Origin: Atopsyche davidsoni
Lineage: Eukaryota; Arthropoda; Insecta; Trichoptera; Hydrobiosidae
Direction: 5' to 3'
Assembly (NCBI GenBank): GCA_022113835.1
Contig: JAILWY010000014.1
Span: 8,371,501 to 8,435,500 of the forward strand
Length of the DNA: 64,000 nt
Positions within the stretch are counted from its first letter, which is position 1. Each line of letters opens with the position of its first letter. The translations under genes were made by a program, and so were the position numbers. Shown piece after piece: positions 23,281 through 36,715 of the stretch. A model generated the notes under the pieces. That model did not search any database. It was given only the letters and a program-made list of their open reading frames with translations, and had not been told where the DNA came from.

Positions 23281-26200
23281 CAGGTCCATTGCATTTATCT
23301 TCTTAACAATAAAACTAAATAAATGGAAACTGTCCAAAATTATGTATATTGGTCATGTAAGTTAATTGATCAGTTACTAGCATATAATCTAAAATATTTT
23401 AACTAATAAATCTGCTAAAGATGATAATAATGGACTTACATAAACAAATTTTAACATAATATATATTACGAAAGAACTAAATCATATTTTCAATTCATAA
23501 TTAAACATTTTTACAGTGATTCACTTATTATTAAACAACCTTTAAACATCTGAGTTTAATATAAAGTAATCATGTAATTAGCTTTATTTGAACAAGTACT
23601 TTTCGGTTTCCAAGAAAAAGCTGTGTGATCCCTTCTCATGATATATTAAATTTCTCATCGAAGCTTACGAAATACGAAATGAAAACTTTACAAGTAAGAT
23701 CTCAAAACAAATTTAGATTTAAGGAAAATTCTTTAATGAGTACATGTCAAAACATTAAAATCTATTCCTTTACCTGTTTGTAGTTAAGTATTGTCAATTT
23801 ATTAATACAGTTGACTAATATTTTTTTCTTAATTAAAGAATTACTGTACAAAATTAAATTAATAATAAAAATACATAATTTGTTGATAATCATGTTCTCT
23901 GTATCATTTAAGAAAATATCATCTTTAAATAATACTGCAATGGCCTCAAAGCTTGTAGTATTGTGTAATAAGTTGTATTTTATCATATGATTAATAATTC
24001 GGTTAAAATAAAATTAATTTCGTTTAATTGAATTCAACAATCGTCAAGTTGATGACTCGCTGCTTTTCGTCGTATCAATACTCCTATCTATTTTCAATTT
24101 AAATTCTCACTTAGCATTCCAACTCAAAATTTGGCGTCATTGAATGTATACCTACTCAAATTTGTTTTCAAGTTATTTATATTAAATATCCACATTTCAA
24201 CAGTGCGCTAGAGAATTGGCGGTTTCCACTGTGCTTTTTTTTGGTTATACTTTAAAAATTTTAATAAAAAATTAATCGAAAATTACACATATTGGATTCC
24301 GCAAATGCGTACATCTGTCGTGAACAATGAGTTTATGGTTGTCTGGCTCCACAAAAGCGCCGGATGTTAATATAATAATATAATGAAGGGTCCACCATCA
24401 TTCAAAAGCTCCTCATCAATTGTCTGGAGTAGATATATTCATATCACACCCGCCATACACCCAACTTGTTAGGTTTGGAAAACTATATAGTTTTTTCAAA
24501 AGTAAAATATACAAACAGTAACAGTTAAATATACTTAATATATTTTAAATATTAGTTTTGGGGGGATTTCTTACAGCAGAAGATGGGTTTTTAATACAGT
24601 TAATTATTATTGTTCACGCATGTAAACGCCATCTCTGGTGTTATCAGCCATTGATGTGTACAATCATTTGTTTAGTGTTACGTTTTAGCAGAAGTTTAAA
24701 TTACGAAAAATACAGAACGGGAAAAAGCACACGGCATCTTTCATCCAGGGACCACAAGAAGCCTGATGGAAGTTTGACAATTATATATAAATATATATGT
24801 ATTTAGCTTTGCGTTCAACATTTTTTCCGTTTCTGAGAGATTACTCACTTTCCATGATGGATATATTCATTTATGTCTTGCATAAATAATGTCGCTACGT
24901 GCTTAATATTCTTCGTACATTGAGCCATCATTACTTTTCAATGTCGGATATTCAATTCATGAGATTTTATTACACATTATTTGAATTTATATTCACTCTC
25001 GTGACTCGTAACTGCTAAATTACCATCTATACGCATATTATTATTCAAAGCTCTATTAAAATTATCAATATCGTTAAAACTACAGCATTTGTATATTATA
25101 CAAAGTAGGTTTTGTTCCATTAATTTCTTTTTTTTAAATCGGCAGCATATTTTTTTAAACATCTCAGTATCACTGAACAAAGGTCTGTTCGAATCTTTAC
25201 CGTGGTTTTCTACTTTTTGTGAAAACTAAGAAACTTTTCTCAGTAGTATATTTAATAGAACACAGATTACATAAGTTGACACTTCATATGGTTTCTTCGT
25301 CACATTGTATTTTCATAAATATTAAAACAAAATGTGTTCCCCAATATAATAAAAACACTGTATTTTCCTCGCATACATTAGAGACCTTCGAGCGTATGTT
25401 TGGTAAAGAGAGAGAGAGATTAAAAGCTTAGCCGCCATGAAAATCCCTGTCCGAAGTCTGCCCCAGGAAATACAAAGACAAACATTTTCCGATCCATGTA
25501 GTCCAGGGACTTGCAGTCTTTATGGCGTGTAGGATCATTTTATACAATCATTTTCCTCATATCACTTTTAAATATCAGATCTACAAAACCAGATCTAATA
25601 AAAAAACTGTAAGTACGATATCAAATACTTAATAAATTAGTTCAATTGCATCTTCGATTTACCCAAATGTTTATTGGAATGTAAGACTATACAGCAATCA
25701 TATGTGTAGCCATTTCTCAAAATTTTATTTTATGGTACTAAATAATTTAATATTATTTATTAATAAGTGCAGATAACGGATTTTTAATTATGCTGTGTGC
25801 TGCGGTATAATTTCAAATAATTCTAAGTATTTACTCAATTTATGATTATGTTTAAAATAATATTTAACGAACATAATTTGCTTTCTCTACAGGAATTTCT
25901 ATTACTCAAGTAAAAGCCTAACAATATGCAGTGCAATGAAATTGCGTGAATTTTGCGGTTTTGATGTTAATATTTCAAAGTTTCCGACTAACTGTATTAG
26001 CTTGAGCTCACAAAGACGTCATTCACAACAGACAGATTCTCATCATGTTTTCGTTTTAGGCTTTGAATATTCCCAGAATAGCAAAACTTTGTAGTATATA
26101 CTAGAAGTTACTTATCCCATAGGTCTAGTGGTCACATCTGCCATCCTTTTATCAAGATTATGATCTATAAAATAATTTTTATTTCTCTCGTACTTACTTT

Positions 26201-27870
26201 TTCTCCAATTTACCACTGTACAACGAAGACGAACGAAGTGATACACGACCGCTACTTTTTAAACCGCTTCTGATATCTTGCTCACTGTTATTATTTACAG
26301 CCTATCCAATTCTTGGTGATTTGAGTATTTTCTTACTCATGAAATTTTGTATTTTTTTTTTAAATATAACAGAAGTAATTTAGTACTACTTACGGAAAAC
26401 AACAAAACACAATTTTGACGTAACGTTATTATTAATATCGCTTAAATTATATGACTTTTATTAACATGTACTGACTGTAAAACACATTTTGACTTTTTTA
26501 GAAAAAAAATTAGTACTGAAAAATGTAAAAGATGAAGATTTATATTTGTTTCAACATTGATACAGTGTACCTCTTCAGATTGCAGTGATCACTGTTTAAT
26601 GTATTTTTGTTATTTACGATCGAAGCTTTGGCATAAAATTGAAACGTTTCATGAATCAACATGATACATGGTCAATAAATTTGACGCGTCTCTATTTTAT
26701 CTCAAGGGTTTTGCACCCTTAACTATGTACACATATGAGAAACTACCCAGTGGACCTTTCCTTAGTAACGTAAGTCCTACCCAGGCTTAATGCTAATTAT
26801 TATGTGATTATAAATTTTGTTAATGGCATTCCAGGGATGTATCCTTGGGTGTACTTATAATTAAGCTTTCATTTTACTCGGGAACCGAGATAAACTTTAA
26901 GATATGATAAAGTTGCTTTGAAAAGTTTACAACAATATAGTATTAATTGCATTTCTGAGAATGACCAACAATATTTCAATTACGGTGTACCCATGAAGTG
27001 TATCTTATAATCTTTAACAAAAAGTAATGGTGTAAGATCCATGTATGCTTTAGTTAGTTTTATTATAAATATTTTCTTAAATCTTAATTTATAAGATTCT
27101 TACTAAAAATAACCAGAAAAGTTTTAGTATAAGTATATTTTTCACATTAAACCTGATAAAATATTATACAAACGCTATCACTTATGAATAGGTCCAAATT
27201 TTATTTTTTGAGATATCTCTGTAAAAACTACTTATTAGGGAGTGTACGGCTTGTTGTTCTCACAACGGAACTGATAGGATTTATATCAAAATTAAACTAA
27301 AAATTGACTAGGCATTTATACGTAAATCCACAAATGGTAAAACATTACAATATCACCATATTGACTGCTGAATAAAACTCAATGGTTTTTCTATATCAAT
27401 TTCACATTTGTCAAGTCGAAAGATGACAGAACTTTTTATATTATTTTCAATGTTTCGATACAGGAAATTCTGAGTGCGGAAGATTCTTTCGGTATCCACA
27501 TATTATGATATTTGTTCCTCTCTATGATTGAAAAACTTTGGCGATATATGCCAGGCTTAAAGAAATTTGAAATACCGATCATACTGGTATATCTTCAGAC
27601 TTTGGAAATTATTAAGATAATAAAAATTTTACAAAATAATTAATAATAAAGATTTGATTCATATCTAAAGCTTTATGAGTCAAATAAGTAATTTACTTAT
27701 CAGGTCTCTTGATTATTTGTGCTTTAAAAATATCAACTGGGAATTAATTATTCCATAAAATACAGAACTGCATCTTTATTTCACTCTGACTGTACTGATT
27801 AAAAATAAGTTGATTTGATTTTTTTGATGTTGCATTGGTTCGGGCCATCTTCTGAAACTTGAAAACAGTG
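23281..27870. other. long non-coding stretch with scattered balanced patches
   Basis: Patches include 24290-24470 (with ACAATG, Sox-like), 25380-25545 (GAGA run, then GCCGCCATGAAA opening a 31-codon frame, and TTTATGGC), 25975-26080, 26685-26815 (dyad AAGGGT-5 nt-ACCCTT) and 27450-27600. The frames at 23762-23986, 24558-24806, 24977-25180 and 25219-25431 show no family features. Confidence 0.5.
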
Positions 27871-27945
27871 ATGGCTAAATATGGTTCTAGCTCGGGGACC
27901 AAAACGTCGAAGTCCAAAAAGCTTGGACGAGTGACGATTGGACAG
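27871..27945 (+). CDS. possible first coding exon, unrecognised
   Basis: ATG in strong context (G at -3 and +4: GTGATGG) opens 25 codons, starting MAKYGSSSGTKTSKSKK, rich in Ser, Lys and Gly. The frame reaches CAG followed by GTGTTT, a donor-like site, exactly at a codon boundary (phase 0). An in-frame TGA lies 15 bases upstream, so the ATG would be the true start. If not spliced, the frame ends three codons later. A small dyad, GTCCAA-5 nt-TTGGAC, lies inside. I do not recognise the peptide. No partner exon of matching phase is proven. Confidence 0.25.
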
Positions 27946-28059
27946 GTGTTTCCATAATTTTCAATGTCAAAATTTTGTAAGTGTAGTATATATTTTCCAA
28001 ATTACCCTTTTTGTGGAAGTACCCTTGAGAAATAAGTGATTTCTGTAATATTATCTTAT

Positions 28060-28225
28060 ATTATAGCTCCGATCCATTGTTGAGAAGGCGGCTGGTTATA
28101 ATGCTTTTGGGCCCCACGCGTTTATAAAGCAAGCTTTTGCGGAAATCAATTTGCCGCTTGGCTCATATCGCTGCCGCTTCATCGTATCACTACATCCATG
28201 CCGAGGTCGATTTGAAAATCAACTT
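28060..28225. other. GC-richer regulatory-like block
   Basis: Contains CCATTGTTG (Sox-type), GGGCCCCACGCG and repeated GCCGCTT words (near 28152 and 28174). No coding support. Confidence 0.3.
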
Positions 28226-29685
28226 TTCATGTAAAAAATCGTAACAGCCTACACGCAAAACTGCCAAAATATTGATTTTTAATTCTTTGCATACATTTCT
28301 TTGGTTATATCTAAGAATACGAAAAAAAATCGGGTTGTTATTAAATTGTAATTTAAATCGAAAAATATATACTTTACAAAAAAAAAGTAAAGTAATTTTA
28401 TTCTCTTTCATATCTTATTTTTTTTTACTTATTTCTGTGTTCGAATCCACTTAGTTGTTTTTGCATCATTTTGACTACAGTTTTTATTTTTTCACGAAAC
28501 CACAAAGTTACTGAAAATCGAATCAATAAATATACTACAAAAAATTTTACATGAAATATATTTATAGAAAAGGCTCTTGTATGTTGATATATGTAAGTTT
28601 ATATATTTTTTATTGAAAAAGAGTACATTTTTTTTATCATATTGTATAGTGCCTATTTATAAAGAACGCTTTATAATATTCAAGTGGTTCATTTAAAATG
28701 TTGATTATTTAAAATATCCTCAAAGATATTTTCATGAAGTGAACATAAGAGATATTTTATCTTCTTTAGATATTATATTTTATAAAATTTAAAGAAAGGA
28801 ATAAGAAATTAAATTTCTAGCTTCATTTAAATTTTGTTATATTTTTACAAGTTTTGTATCTGTTTGAATTCGTCTCTAAAGGACTCTTTCATGCTTGTCA
28901 TGAATTCATTTAATTTATGTTTATAGCTGACAAAATCGTTGTTGAACTAAAATTTTCTTGACGAATTTTCATATATTAAAATGTGGTAATACTGCATCCT
29001 ACTAAAAAACCTTAATAAATAAAAATATATTTACTGAGTTATCTAGTTACTAAATTAAACTATGTTATTTCGTATACGTGTTTGCGATGAATGAAACCAA
29101 AAATCTATTCTGCTGATGCTATATTTTTAAACGTATAATAAGAGTTAACATCCAGAATTCAATAATTGATGGTATTAAGTAACACAGACACCAATGTTAT
29201 GATTGCGTTAAGTGAATCGTGAAAGGGATGAGTTATAATGGGTTCGGTACAAAGGAGCCCCATTTAAAATTTATTTATAATTTGAGAATCTCAAATATTA
29301 CCACAAATATTCGTCCTATAATTTTAACGAAACCCGAGAGTCATTCTCATTCAATAATAAAGTGAAAGCTTACAAAACCGTTGATTGAGCATTAATTCAC
29401 TGAAGAATTTTCAATTGAGACCTAAACGATATTATAAAATAAATTATCTCTCAAATATTTATAATTTAAGTGGTAAATAAGATGTTTTTTTAAATACATA
29501 AACAATAATTAATGTATATAAATCACATTGAAAGTTCTTGCGATAATATTAATATGACTGAAATGAAATTTACTCAATGCTCCTGTATATAAATTCAACG
29601 TTATTGAATCTATCTTCATTCCGAGAAGGCACACAACAAAGCAATCGCAGCATAACAGTTTCCAAGTTCGATCAATTAATTATTT
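28226..29685. other. A+T-rich non-coding sequence
   Basis: No gene or repeat recognised. Confidence 0.65.
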
Positions 29686-29865
29686 TGAAAGCTGGATTCT
29701 TCCTTTCCCCGACAGGTCACGCAGAGCCATCTCCATTGTGGACACAGGGGATTGTTAATAAAGCCACCGTCAGCGGCACAAATACAGTCTAAAGGGAAAC
29801 AAAGGTCTGAGGTTTTGCGCCACAGCCGAGCCGAGCAGTTGCAATTTCCAAACTGGACTGTCCAT
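29686..29865. other. GC-richer block, open on the + strand
   Basis: The open frame 29577-29792 enters from A+T-rich sequence and lacks domain features. The block itself continues past the stop at nearly the same composition, which argues for non-coding function. Confidence 0.3.
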
Positions 29866-31507
29866 TTACAATAAACTATTTGTCAATGTTCTTACATACG
29901 AAAATGTATATCAAAATTTCACAGCTTTTTGTGTTTATTCCTTAGTTATCACTTCATATTTAAGACTTAATTAACATTGATATGATTTTCGTTAATGAAT
30001 CAAATTTTCACAAATTAAATGGCTTTGTATTTTAGTATGGTATTTTTGTGAGTGTGCATTATTTATTCGATCCATCGATATTTTATATTTTACTAATTAT
30101 ATATTCTAGTAATGCGTATATAAGCTTGAGTAAACGTTATGTATATTATGTGCGATATGTCAGAAAGTAAAGGAGTTTATTGGTCTGGAGTAGGTTTCAT
30201 GCAATGCTAGACATACGAATATGTACGTGACTAGGATAGACATTTTATAAATTGCTCTTTTACATATTGTTTTTGCAACGTAACTTATTTCTTGTGATAG
30301 AGACGTACAAGTATTCACCGACCTGGGAATTTGAATTTTAAAATCGAAGTTCGTAAGTAATAAACTAATTATTACGTTTCATCAAAATTGCTTAAAAGCA
30401 CAAAAGGTTAATAATAATACAATTCATAAAGATTGTTTAATTTTCAAAGTTAAATGACTGAAGTTCAGTACAATTGAAATGAGAATAATTTTCGCCGTTG
30501 TATTTCAACTTCAATAAATTAATTTTCTATTGCAATCACAATTTTATTTAGTTCGCAAAAATGACATAATTTATTCATCCTAAAACTTCTGCAGTAATTA
30601 ACAAGTCTCTTCAACACGGAATTTCGTAATTTGCTAGAATCACGAACAAATTATCTTAAATCTTCCGAAAAGCCTCAAACGTGAACGTGGTGATATTTTA
30701 ATTCTTTGGAAATTTTTGGATCGCCTCAGATCTTCTTTCCGGTGATAAGAGGCGAGGGCTTAAGACTTTGCTAGGATTTGCTTTTCTCGTTCTGCTCCTG
30801 CACAAGTGCTTATCTGCAACCTATTGGTTTTTCAGGGCTACTTAAGCCCTCCAACTAGTTGTTTTTTTGCTGAATTTTAAATTGCTTTATCCATGTTACA
30901 GTTTTCTGCAAAACTCTTAAAAATATATTTTGTACAGTATATTGCATGACAAAGTAAAATAATTAAGTGTATTATATATATTAAGAAAGGATTGCAAGTA
31001 TTCCTGATAAAACTGTTTAAATATTAACGCAGATACGAATTATTTCATTTATTTTTATTAATAATTTTTTTTACTAAATAAAGGGATTTCAAGAATATCT
31101 CAGCTTTTTAAAATAATAACATGTTAACAAATTCCCAATACAATAGTGTAATTAAAGTGAAACAATTTATTTTAGGGTAAAATTGGGATGAATAAATTAA
31201 TTTACTTAAAAACTCTGTTTAATCTTTTGAGTAAGGAATGTGGCATATGTGGTATGGGTCCAAAGACCTTTCATCTTCACCTTTGGTCCTCACCCGTCCC
31301 TTGCTGAGTGTTTTTCAATTAAGTGACCTGTGGTAAATGGTGTGAGAGATCAGAAAGAATGACGCCATAGTTTTTCTGTAACATTCCAGGGCTAAGTAAA
31401 TGAATGAATAATAATTAAAATTATTTTGATTAACAACCATAGTTTTTTAAACATATATACAGAATATAATAAAGTTCATTTTTTCAAATATTGAAAATTG
31501 ATTAAAG
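29866..31507. other. non-coding sequence with two regulatory-like patches
   Basis: 30600-30860 holds GGTGATAAGAGG (GATA-type). 31245-31320 holds GGTCCAAAG (31257-31265) facing CTTTGGTCC (31281-31289), an 8-of-9 dyad resembling nuclear-receptor half-sites. The rest is A+T-rich. Confidence 0.45.
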
Positions 31508-31590
31508 AAAAATATATATATATCAACGTGACTTGTGTGGGATATTTGGATAACACAAGTCACGTTGATATTTTTTTCTGGGAGTTTTTT
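31508..31590. repeat. two inverted SINE-tail copies forming a hairpin
   Basis: A 19-bp perfect stem (31520-31538 with 31553-31571, motif ATCAACGTGACTTGTGT) has a 14-nt loop. Each arm matches the 3' portion of the tRNA-derived element at 12880-12925. The left arm, read in reverse, also retains TCCAAATATCCCACACAA, a remnant of the T arm. Confidence 0.75.
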
Positions 31591-31651
31591 TAATCAGTTT
31601 TATTGAAAACTGATTAAAAATATTAATCAATATTTTTAAATAATATTGATT
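31587..31651. repeat. two adjacent short hairpins
   Basis: A perfect 15-bp stem (31587-31601 with 31606-31620, core AATCAGTTTT) has a 4-nt loop. A perfect 10-bp stem, AATCAATATT with AATATTGATT (31625-31634, 31642-31651), follows. Confidence 0.75.
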
Positions 31652-31730
31652 TTAAAAAATGTATTTAATCATATCAATCAAAAATAATAACCTGTATAGG
31701 CAAAATCGTACTTCCTTTGAGACGGTCTTC

Positions 31731-31760
31731 ACAAAAATCAATATATATATTGATTTTTGT
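31731..31760. repeat. perfect 30-bp palindrome
   Basis: Each 15-base half mirrors the other with no spacer. The outer part is ACAAAAATCA and the centre is (AT)n. It lies 79 bp after the preceding hairpins. Confidence 0.85.
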
Positions 31761-31977
31761 ATTTATATATATACAGCAAATTCAAACTATCAATAAAAAT
31801 TTCGTGGTCATGATAATATATATTTTATTTGTGCTGTGAAAACTTTGTTTTATAGTAAGAAGAAACTTAAAATATTGCTTACTTATAACGGTTATCTATT
31901 TTTGCGATAAACTGCTTCTTATGGAAAAATACATTAAATAATAATACAAAACAGAGTTAAAGCTTTAATTGGAAAAT

Positions 31978-32196
31978 ATGTATAATGTTTTATTGAAAAA
32001 TTTTATTTGTGTTAAACTGTCCCTTCTAGAAGTACAAGTAAGGAAGATGCAAGTAAATAAAATGAACGGAATACAAATTGCATTTCCCGCCGAGATATCG
32101 GGAAAAACTAAAGTCGGGAATATCGCTCCTCTGCCAATTATTAATAAGGCTTCCGCCGTTACGAAGAACACGGAAAATTGTTCCAATATCATTTAG
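31978..32196 (+). CDS. 72-codon open frame, unrecognised
   Basis: ATG at 31978 opens a frame closed by TAG at 32194. A later in-frame ATG at 32062 has better context (AAAATGAAC) and gives a 44-residue product starting MNGIQIAFPAEISGK. The second half is balanced in composition and lies in a GC-richer patch containing CCCG-9 nt-CGGG. The reverse strand is open over the same span, which weakens the case. No signal peptide, membrane span or domain is seen. Confidence 0.15.
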   Translation: MYNVLLKNFICVKLSLLEVQVRKMQVNKMNGIQIAFPAEISGKTKVGNIAPLPIINKASAVTKNTENCSNII

Positions 32197-32924
32197 ATAA
32201 GTGTATTTTAATAGAAGAAAACACAAAAGTTTTAGATTAGACATGAATTTATATTTTTATATTTATTTTATCGTTTTGTCAATAATAAATTTTATATTTA
32301 ATAAATGAACGTTCAAATATACAATATACTCGCGAAGAGAAATAATAAAATAATATTTTGAATACTTAAATATTTAATAAAGTTTTTATTGTAATCTTTC
32401 GTAAGCCGTGAAAACAGCTAAGGATTGGCTTCAAGACCAAATGGTACCTAGAATATTCTATTACTGATCGAAAAACACCCTGAAAGCATCAAAACTGTAC
32501 AGCCACAATGTAAAAGATTTATAAAAGTAAAGTAAAAGATTTTAAAACAGAAAAATTATTTTTTTAGTTAAAAATTACGTTCACTCGGTGCATTGAGGGC
32601 ATACTGTTAATTCAATCAAGCCATATTTTAACCAAATGTTTTTATGAAACTTAAATCATAAAGTTATAGAATTATTTATTTCAACAAATATAAATGGCCA
32701 ATCAGATAGGAATTACGTTAAATGTTTGTCTGTAAGTACTCTTGCTTTTAAAATGCTTTCTATACCTAATTTCAAAACTAATTGGCATTTTCCTATAAAC
32801 TTAGAGTATCATAATTAATCAACTCTTTTAAAGATTATATTATTTTAAATTACTTTGCTCGTATGCTTAGTATTTTTAACTTTGGTGTGAATATTGAACA
32901 AAGTATGTTCCACTGAAAGTTAAT
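32197..32924. other. A+T-rich non-coding sequence
   Basis: Nothing recognisable. Confidence 0.65.
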
Positions 32925-33240
32925 CAGCCCTTTAGTCTTCTGACGCTTCAGTCAGCGTTGAGAAGTGAGAAGAAGCAGATAACGAGCTCCGATGCTCCCC
33001 CACTTGGTAAATAATACGCCACTTCTGCAACTATGTGCCTAAATAAGTAATACTTAGTACTCTCGGAGGCATGTGGGATGAATATTTAACCCCTATTCCG
33101 TTATTTCTTCACGTCCTCGTATTTCAGTCCCGCCTTTCGGGAATTACCAGCCTGATTGCACAAGTCCAGAGGACGTTTGGTCAACTTAATTACTTTATAG
33201 ATAACGAGGACTAATAGCGGCCAGTGTGAAAGGAATCTCC
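32925..33240. other. extended GC-richer regulatory-like block
   Basis: About 300 bp of balanced, unique sequence with no long frame. Includes CCCGCCTTTCGGG, a short dyad. Confidence 0.35.
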
Positions 33241-33680
33241 AAACAGCAGGCGATGTTCACACATATTACTCATCGCTTTACCTAAGTTCAGTTCAAAATC
33301 ACTGTTTATATATTTCTAAAAAAGAAAATATAACAAACACCCCATGTTTGATGACATATATATAATCCACATAAACCTACTAATAAATTGGTCCCGTCCC
33401 TAGCATGCTTTTTCAAATATCGCTTGTCGATCAGAAATTTAAGACTGGTCAGGGATAGTCTATCTTAAAATACTGAGCCTGTGGCCTCACGTTAAACCAG
33501 AGTGGAAATGACAGCACAAAGTGCCTAGCACGCTCATTCATGGTTGACGACTGCTTTATGTTGGATGATTTATGCCTATAGATGGGTGTTTCAAAACTTA
33601 AATTAAAAGCAAGACTTATATCAATGGATAAATAAATCTTGCCTTTAGAAGCTAGCGGCTAGCCACCCTAAATGTATATT
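33241..33680. other. GC-richer block with small palindromes
   Basis: Contains GCTAGCGGCTAGC (two GCTAGC words around a single G) near 33651-33663 and a MEIS-type TGACAG near 33508. No coding support. Confidence 0.35.
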
Positions 33681-34265
33681 TTTTTACGAGTGTAAGATAT
33701 TTCATTGTGTAATTTTATTTAATAATGTATTTTCTTCCACTTGTGTAGATGCGATAAAAAAATAATCTAAGCACTCAACTTTTAACGTTAAGTTATTTAT
33801 ATTAGGGAAAATTTAAAACACATTTAAAAAGTAACAATAAATGTATTCTCAAATGTTAATGTGCTCTTACATAGACATTGAAAAATATTATATTTAAAAA
33901 AAAAATATATTTTACAATTCCTGTCTCTTAAAAAAATACCTCCTTATTTTATCTTTTTACTGATTCTAAGAAACCATAGGATCTTTGTAAAGGAAAAACA
34001 TTTTTCCATATTATTCACATTAAATTTATGGTAACTTAAAAACATGACCTTTTTAAAAACATTATGGTAAAAAATTTCAGTATAATTTTGGGGAAATTTT
34101 AATGAGAATTCCGCGATCACCAGCATCAATTTAGCTAAAAGCTAATTAATCTATATTAATTACTGTTTTATTTTAATCTTCCTTGTTATGTTGGCGTGAT
34201 TATTCAAAAGAAATAAAAATAAAAAAAACAGTAGAATGAAAAATATTGTTTAAGCAAGCAATACT
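33681..34265. other. A+T-rich non-coding sequence
   Basis: No gene or repeat seen. Confidence 0.65.
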
Positions 34266-34560
34266 TTTTAAGTAATAGGAATATCGAAAATAGTAATCAA
34301 ATAAGACTCGCTAATTTGAGATGATACCGAAAGCAAATAAGAAGAACGTCGTCCCGTTTTTATTTCGAAACCCATTGCAAACGTCAAACCCCTCCGATCT
34401 GTAATTCCGTTAGAGTCACCGGAAGCGCTAGCCTCCCTTAATATATTTGCAGGGGACAACGGTAAGTCACAAAAGCCTTCGTCCGACTCGTAAAACCATC
34501 CCCGGAACGTAAATCCCACTCAATAGAATCATGAAAAGCACCAGCAAAGGGCAGGACCCG
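34266..34560. other. GC-richer block, open on the reverse strand
   Basis: The reverse strand is open for about 83 codons (34268-34519) with a Ser/Gly-rich, balanced product, but its first codon is GTG directly after a TGA and no ATG start is available. The forward strand has a textbook donor, CG|GTAAGT, near 34460. The two signals disagree in strand, so I leave the block unassigned. Confidence 0.3.
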
Positions 34561-35299
34561 AAAAACAATTCACGCTTTGTATCATATAAGGCTTCACGGT
34601 GATGTGCGATATGTCATGTTGATTCGATTGATATCAAATAAACATTGTATTTTAATTGTTAAAACGCAAATATTTTATTATTTATTCCAAAACAGATTAA
34701 ATCGTAATAGAGTAAACTAAGAAAGTAAAAATAGTTTGAACGATCAATGTAACAAAAATTTAATTTAAAATGAAAATATACTTTGAACATACAGCATCGT
34801 ATATCGGAAATTCAATTTTAAATAACACCAAAACAACACCGTTAATGTGGGAATATTATTTTTTAACCACAAAAATAAACCTTTTTTTTTTTTAATATTA
34901 CAATTCACACAATTCATTCGCAGTATATACATTCAATAAAAAAGTCGTATGTTTGTGTAGAGTGCATTGTGGACGATTGTATTGCTTTATGTGTAATAAT
35001 AAACCACAAACGTTATTAGTTAAGAAATACAAGTAACAAGGCTCGATAAGCTCAATAAACCAAGCAATTTCCATTAGTTTCATAGTTCCCAGTAAACTTG
35101 CAATCAATTTATATTATACTCGTCTGTAATTGTATTATTATCTTCCTATTGTTCGACCTGATTCTTTCAAATGTATCTTATAGAACTTATAATACATAAG
35201 TTTTTTATCAATACATCTAGGCTGCATTGATTTGTGACTAGATGTGTGATTAATTTGCCTTTATTTAGGGTATATATATATATAAGTTAACGGCATTTC
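34561..35299. other. A+T-rich non-coding sequence
   Basis: No feature recognised. The reverse frame 34898-35107 is unremarkable. Confidence 0.6.
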
Positions 35300-35560
35300 C
35301 TGTTGTAACATCTTTGCCGGTCTGGCTTCGTCCTATGTCTCTTGGCTTTGCATTTACAAGCCCAGCGCACGGCAGTTAACACTCTGCTCCTCGAGACCTA
35401 TATCAGTTTGCAAATTGGTTCTCCCTTGTCACACAAAAGCACGGAATTTATTTGCTTGTTGTGCCAGGGAAACAGCTATGGAGAGTCTTTCATGGGACAC
35501 GCCCATTTGTGTAAATTGTATCTCTCCCCTGAGAAGCATTTTAGACGATTGGTATCGTAA
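35300..35560. other. GC-richer regulatory-like block
   Basis: Includes CTTTGCATTTAC (POU/octamer-like). Three overlapping open frames on two strands (35342-35678) cancel one another as coding evidence. Confidence 0.35.
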
Positions 35561-36379
35561 AAATGCGGGATTGTTAAAGATCCATAACCAAAAACAAGTA
35601 AGTGTGTGTGCCTTAAGACTTTTTATAATCAAACATCCAAAAATATTGATGTTTTTAAATAAAATAATCAATATATAGTATTATTATAAATAATTGATAT
35701 TTGAGTAATGAGCAAGTTGTATTTAGAGAAATCTGATCTGCTCTGGGAAATATTTCACCTAAAGTATTTACGTTCTTAAGTAGACGGAATGTCAATACAA
35801 TTAGTACTGGAAGCAGCGCAGAGCTGCAGTCGACAGATAAACTTAAATATCTGGCATGGGTCACTATATCACAAAAAATGCTACTAACAGGCTGTCTAAA
35901 ACTAATAGAACAGTTCACAACATGCAAAATGTACTATTTGGCGGTCGTTTCTATTTACGGTTCTATTAATTCTGTGCACACAATATGTTGGGTAAAATTG
36001 CGTAAATACCTTTTTCAATAACAGGTAGCGTAGGTAAGCAGCTGACGTTGGTTTATTATGTTTATATTTTTGAATTGTATGTCTTTAAAAGGTTATGTTC
36101 TTAGAGATTAGAGATTTCTTATTACAAGGTTATCTTTTAACAAAAGCCAGGCTCGGGTGACTTCTGTCTTCTTAATATCATATATTGGTCTTATTACACT
36201 CTCAGAACTAATGATAATTACCCCTATTAATTAACTCAGAGGATATATTTCTGTAATTTCCAACATTTATTCAGCTAGAGAGCTCAAACGTATATTCAAT
36301 TTTATTTAAGTTTAACAAACTGCTCCCATGTCACAAGCCAATTATCCTTGAATTTCGTCAAACACAAGTACCGACTATT
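35561..36379. other. non-coding sequence
   Basis: Patch 35745-35910 is mildly GC-richer and open on the reverse strand (35655-35927) with no recognisable product. Nothing else seen. Confidence 0.5.
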
Positions 36380-36715
36380 ATTCGCAGTGAAATAAATCCG
36401 TCCCTAACAATACAATTAACTTCGTCCTCATAGGCACAGACAAAGTGATACGAGCACGAGTGCTCGACTACAGAGCTTGCTGGGAGCAACATAAATTTTA
36501 TATGATCGTGTTGTATTTTGGGAATTACTTTACAAACAACTATATTTAACGCTCGCGTACAGCGGGTCTGTTTGGCGTGCACGGTGAGAGAAAGCTGTTC
36601 TCTGACGATGACTTCCTTTCAGGAAATTGCATGGAATAGTTTAGCAGATCCCGCAAAGAGCTCGCTCGAACTCGTCAGCTCGTTTAGATCCTTGAACATA
36701 CGTTGACAGAGATAC
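36380..36715. other. GC-richer block with a 16-bp dyad
   Basis: CGAGCAC-GA-GTGCTCG (36451-36466) is a perfect 7-bp inverted repeat with a 2-bp spacer. The rest is balanced unique sequence, and opposed open frames overlap it. Confidence 0.4.

Noticed and set aside
28298..28308. TCTTTGGTTAT, like the start of miR-9
   Set aside because: Similarity ends after the seed region and no star strand or precursor fold is present.
34268..34519. 83-codon reverse-strand frame with balanced composition
   Set aside because: Starts with GTG right after a stop, has no ATG, and a strong donor lies on the opposite strand. Kept only as an unassigned block.
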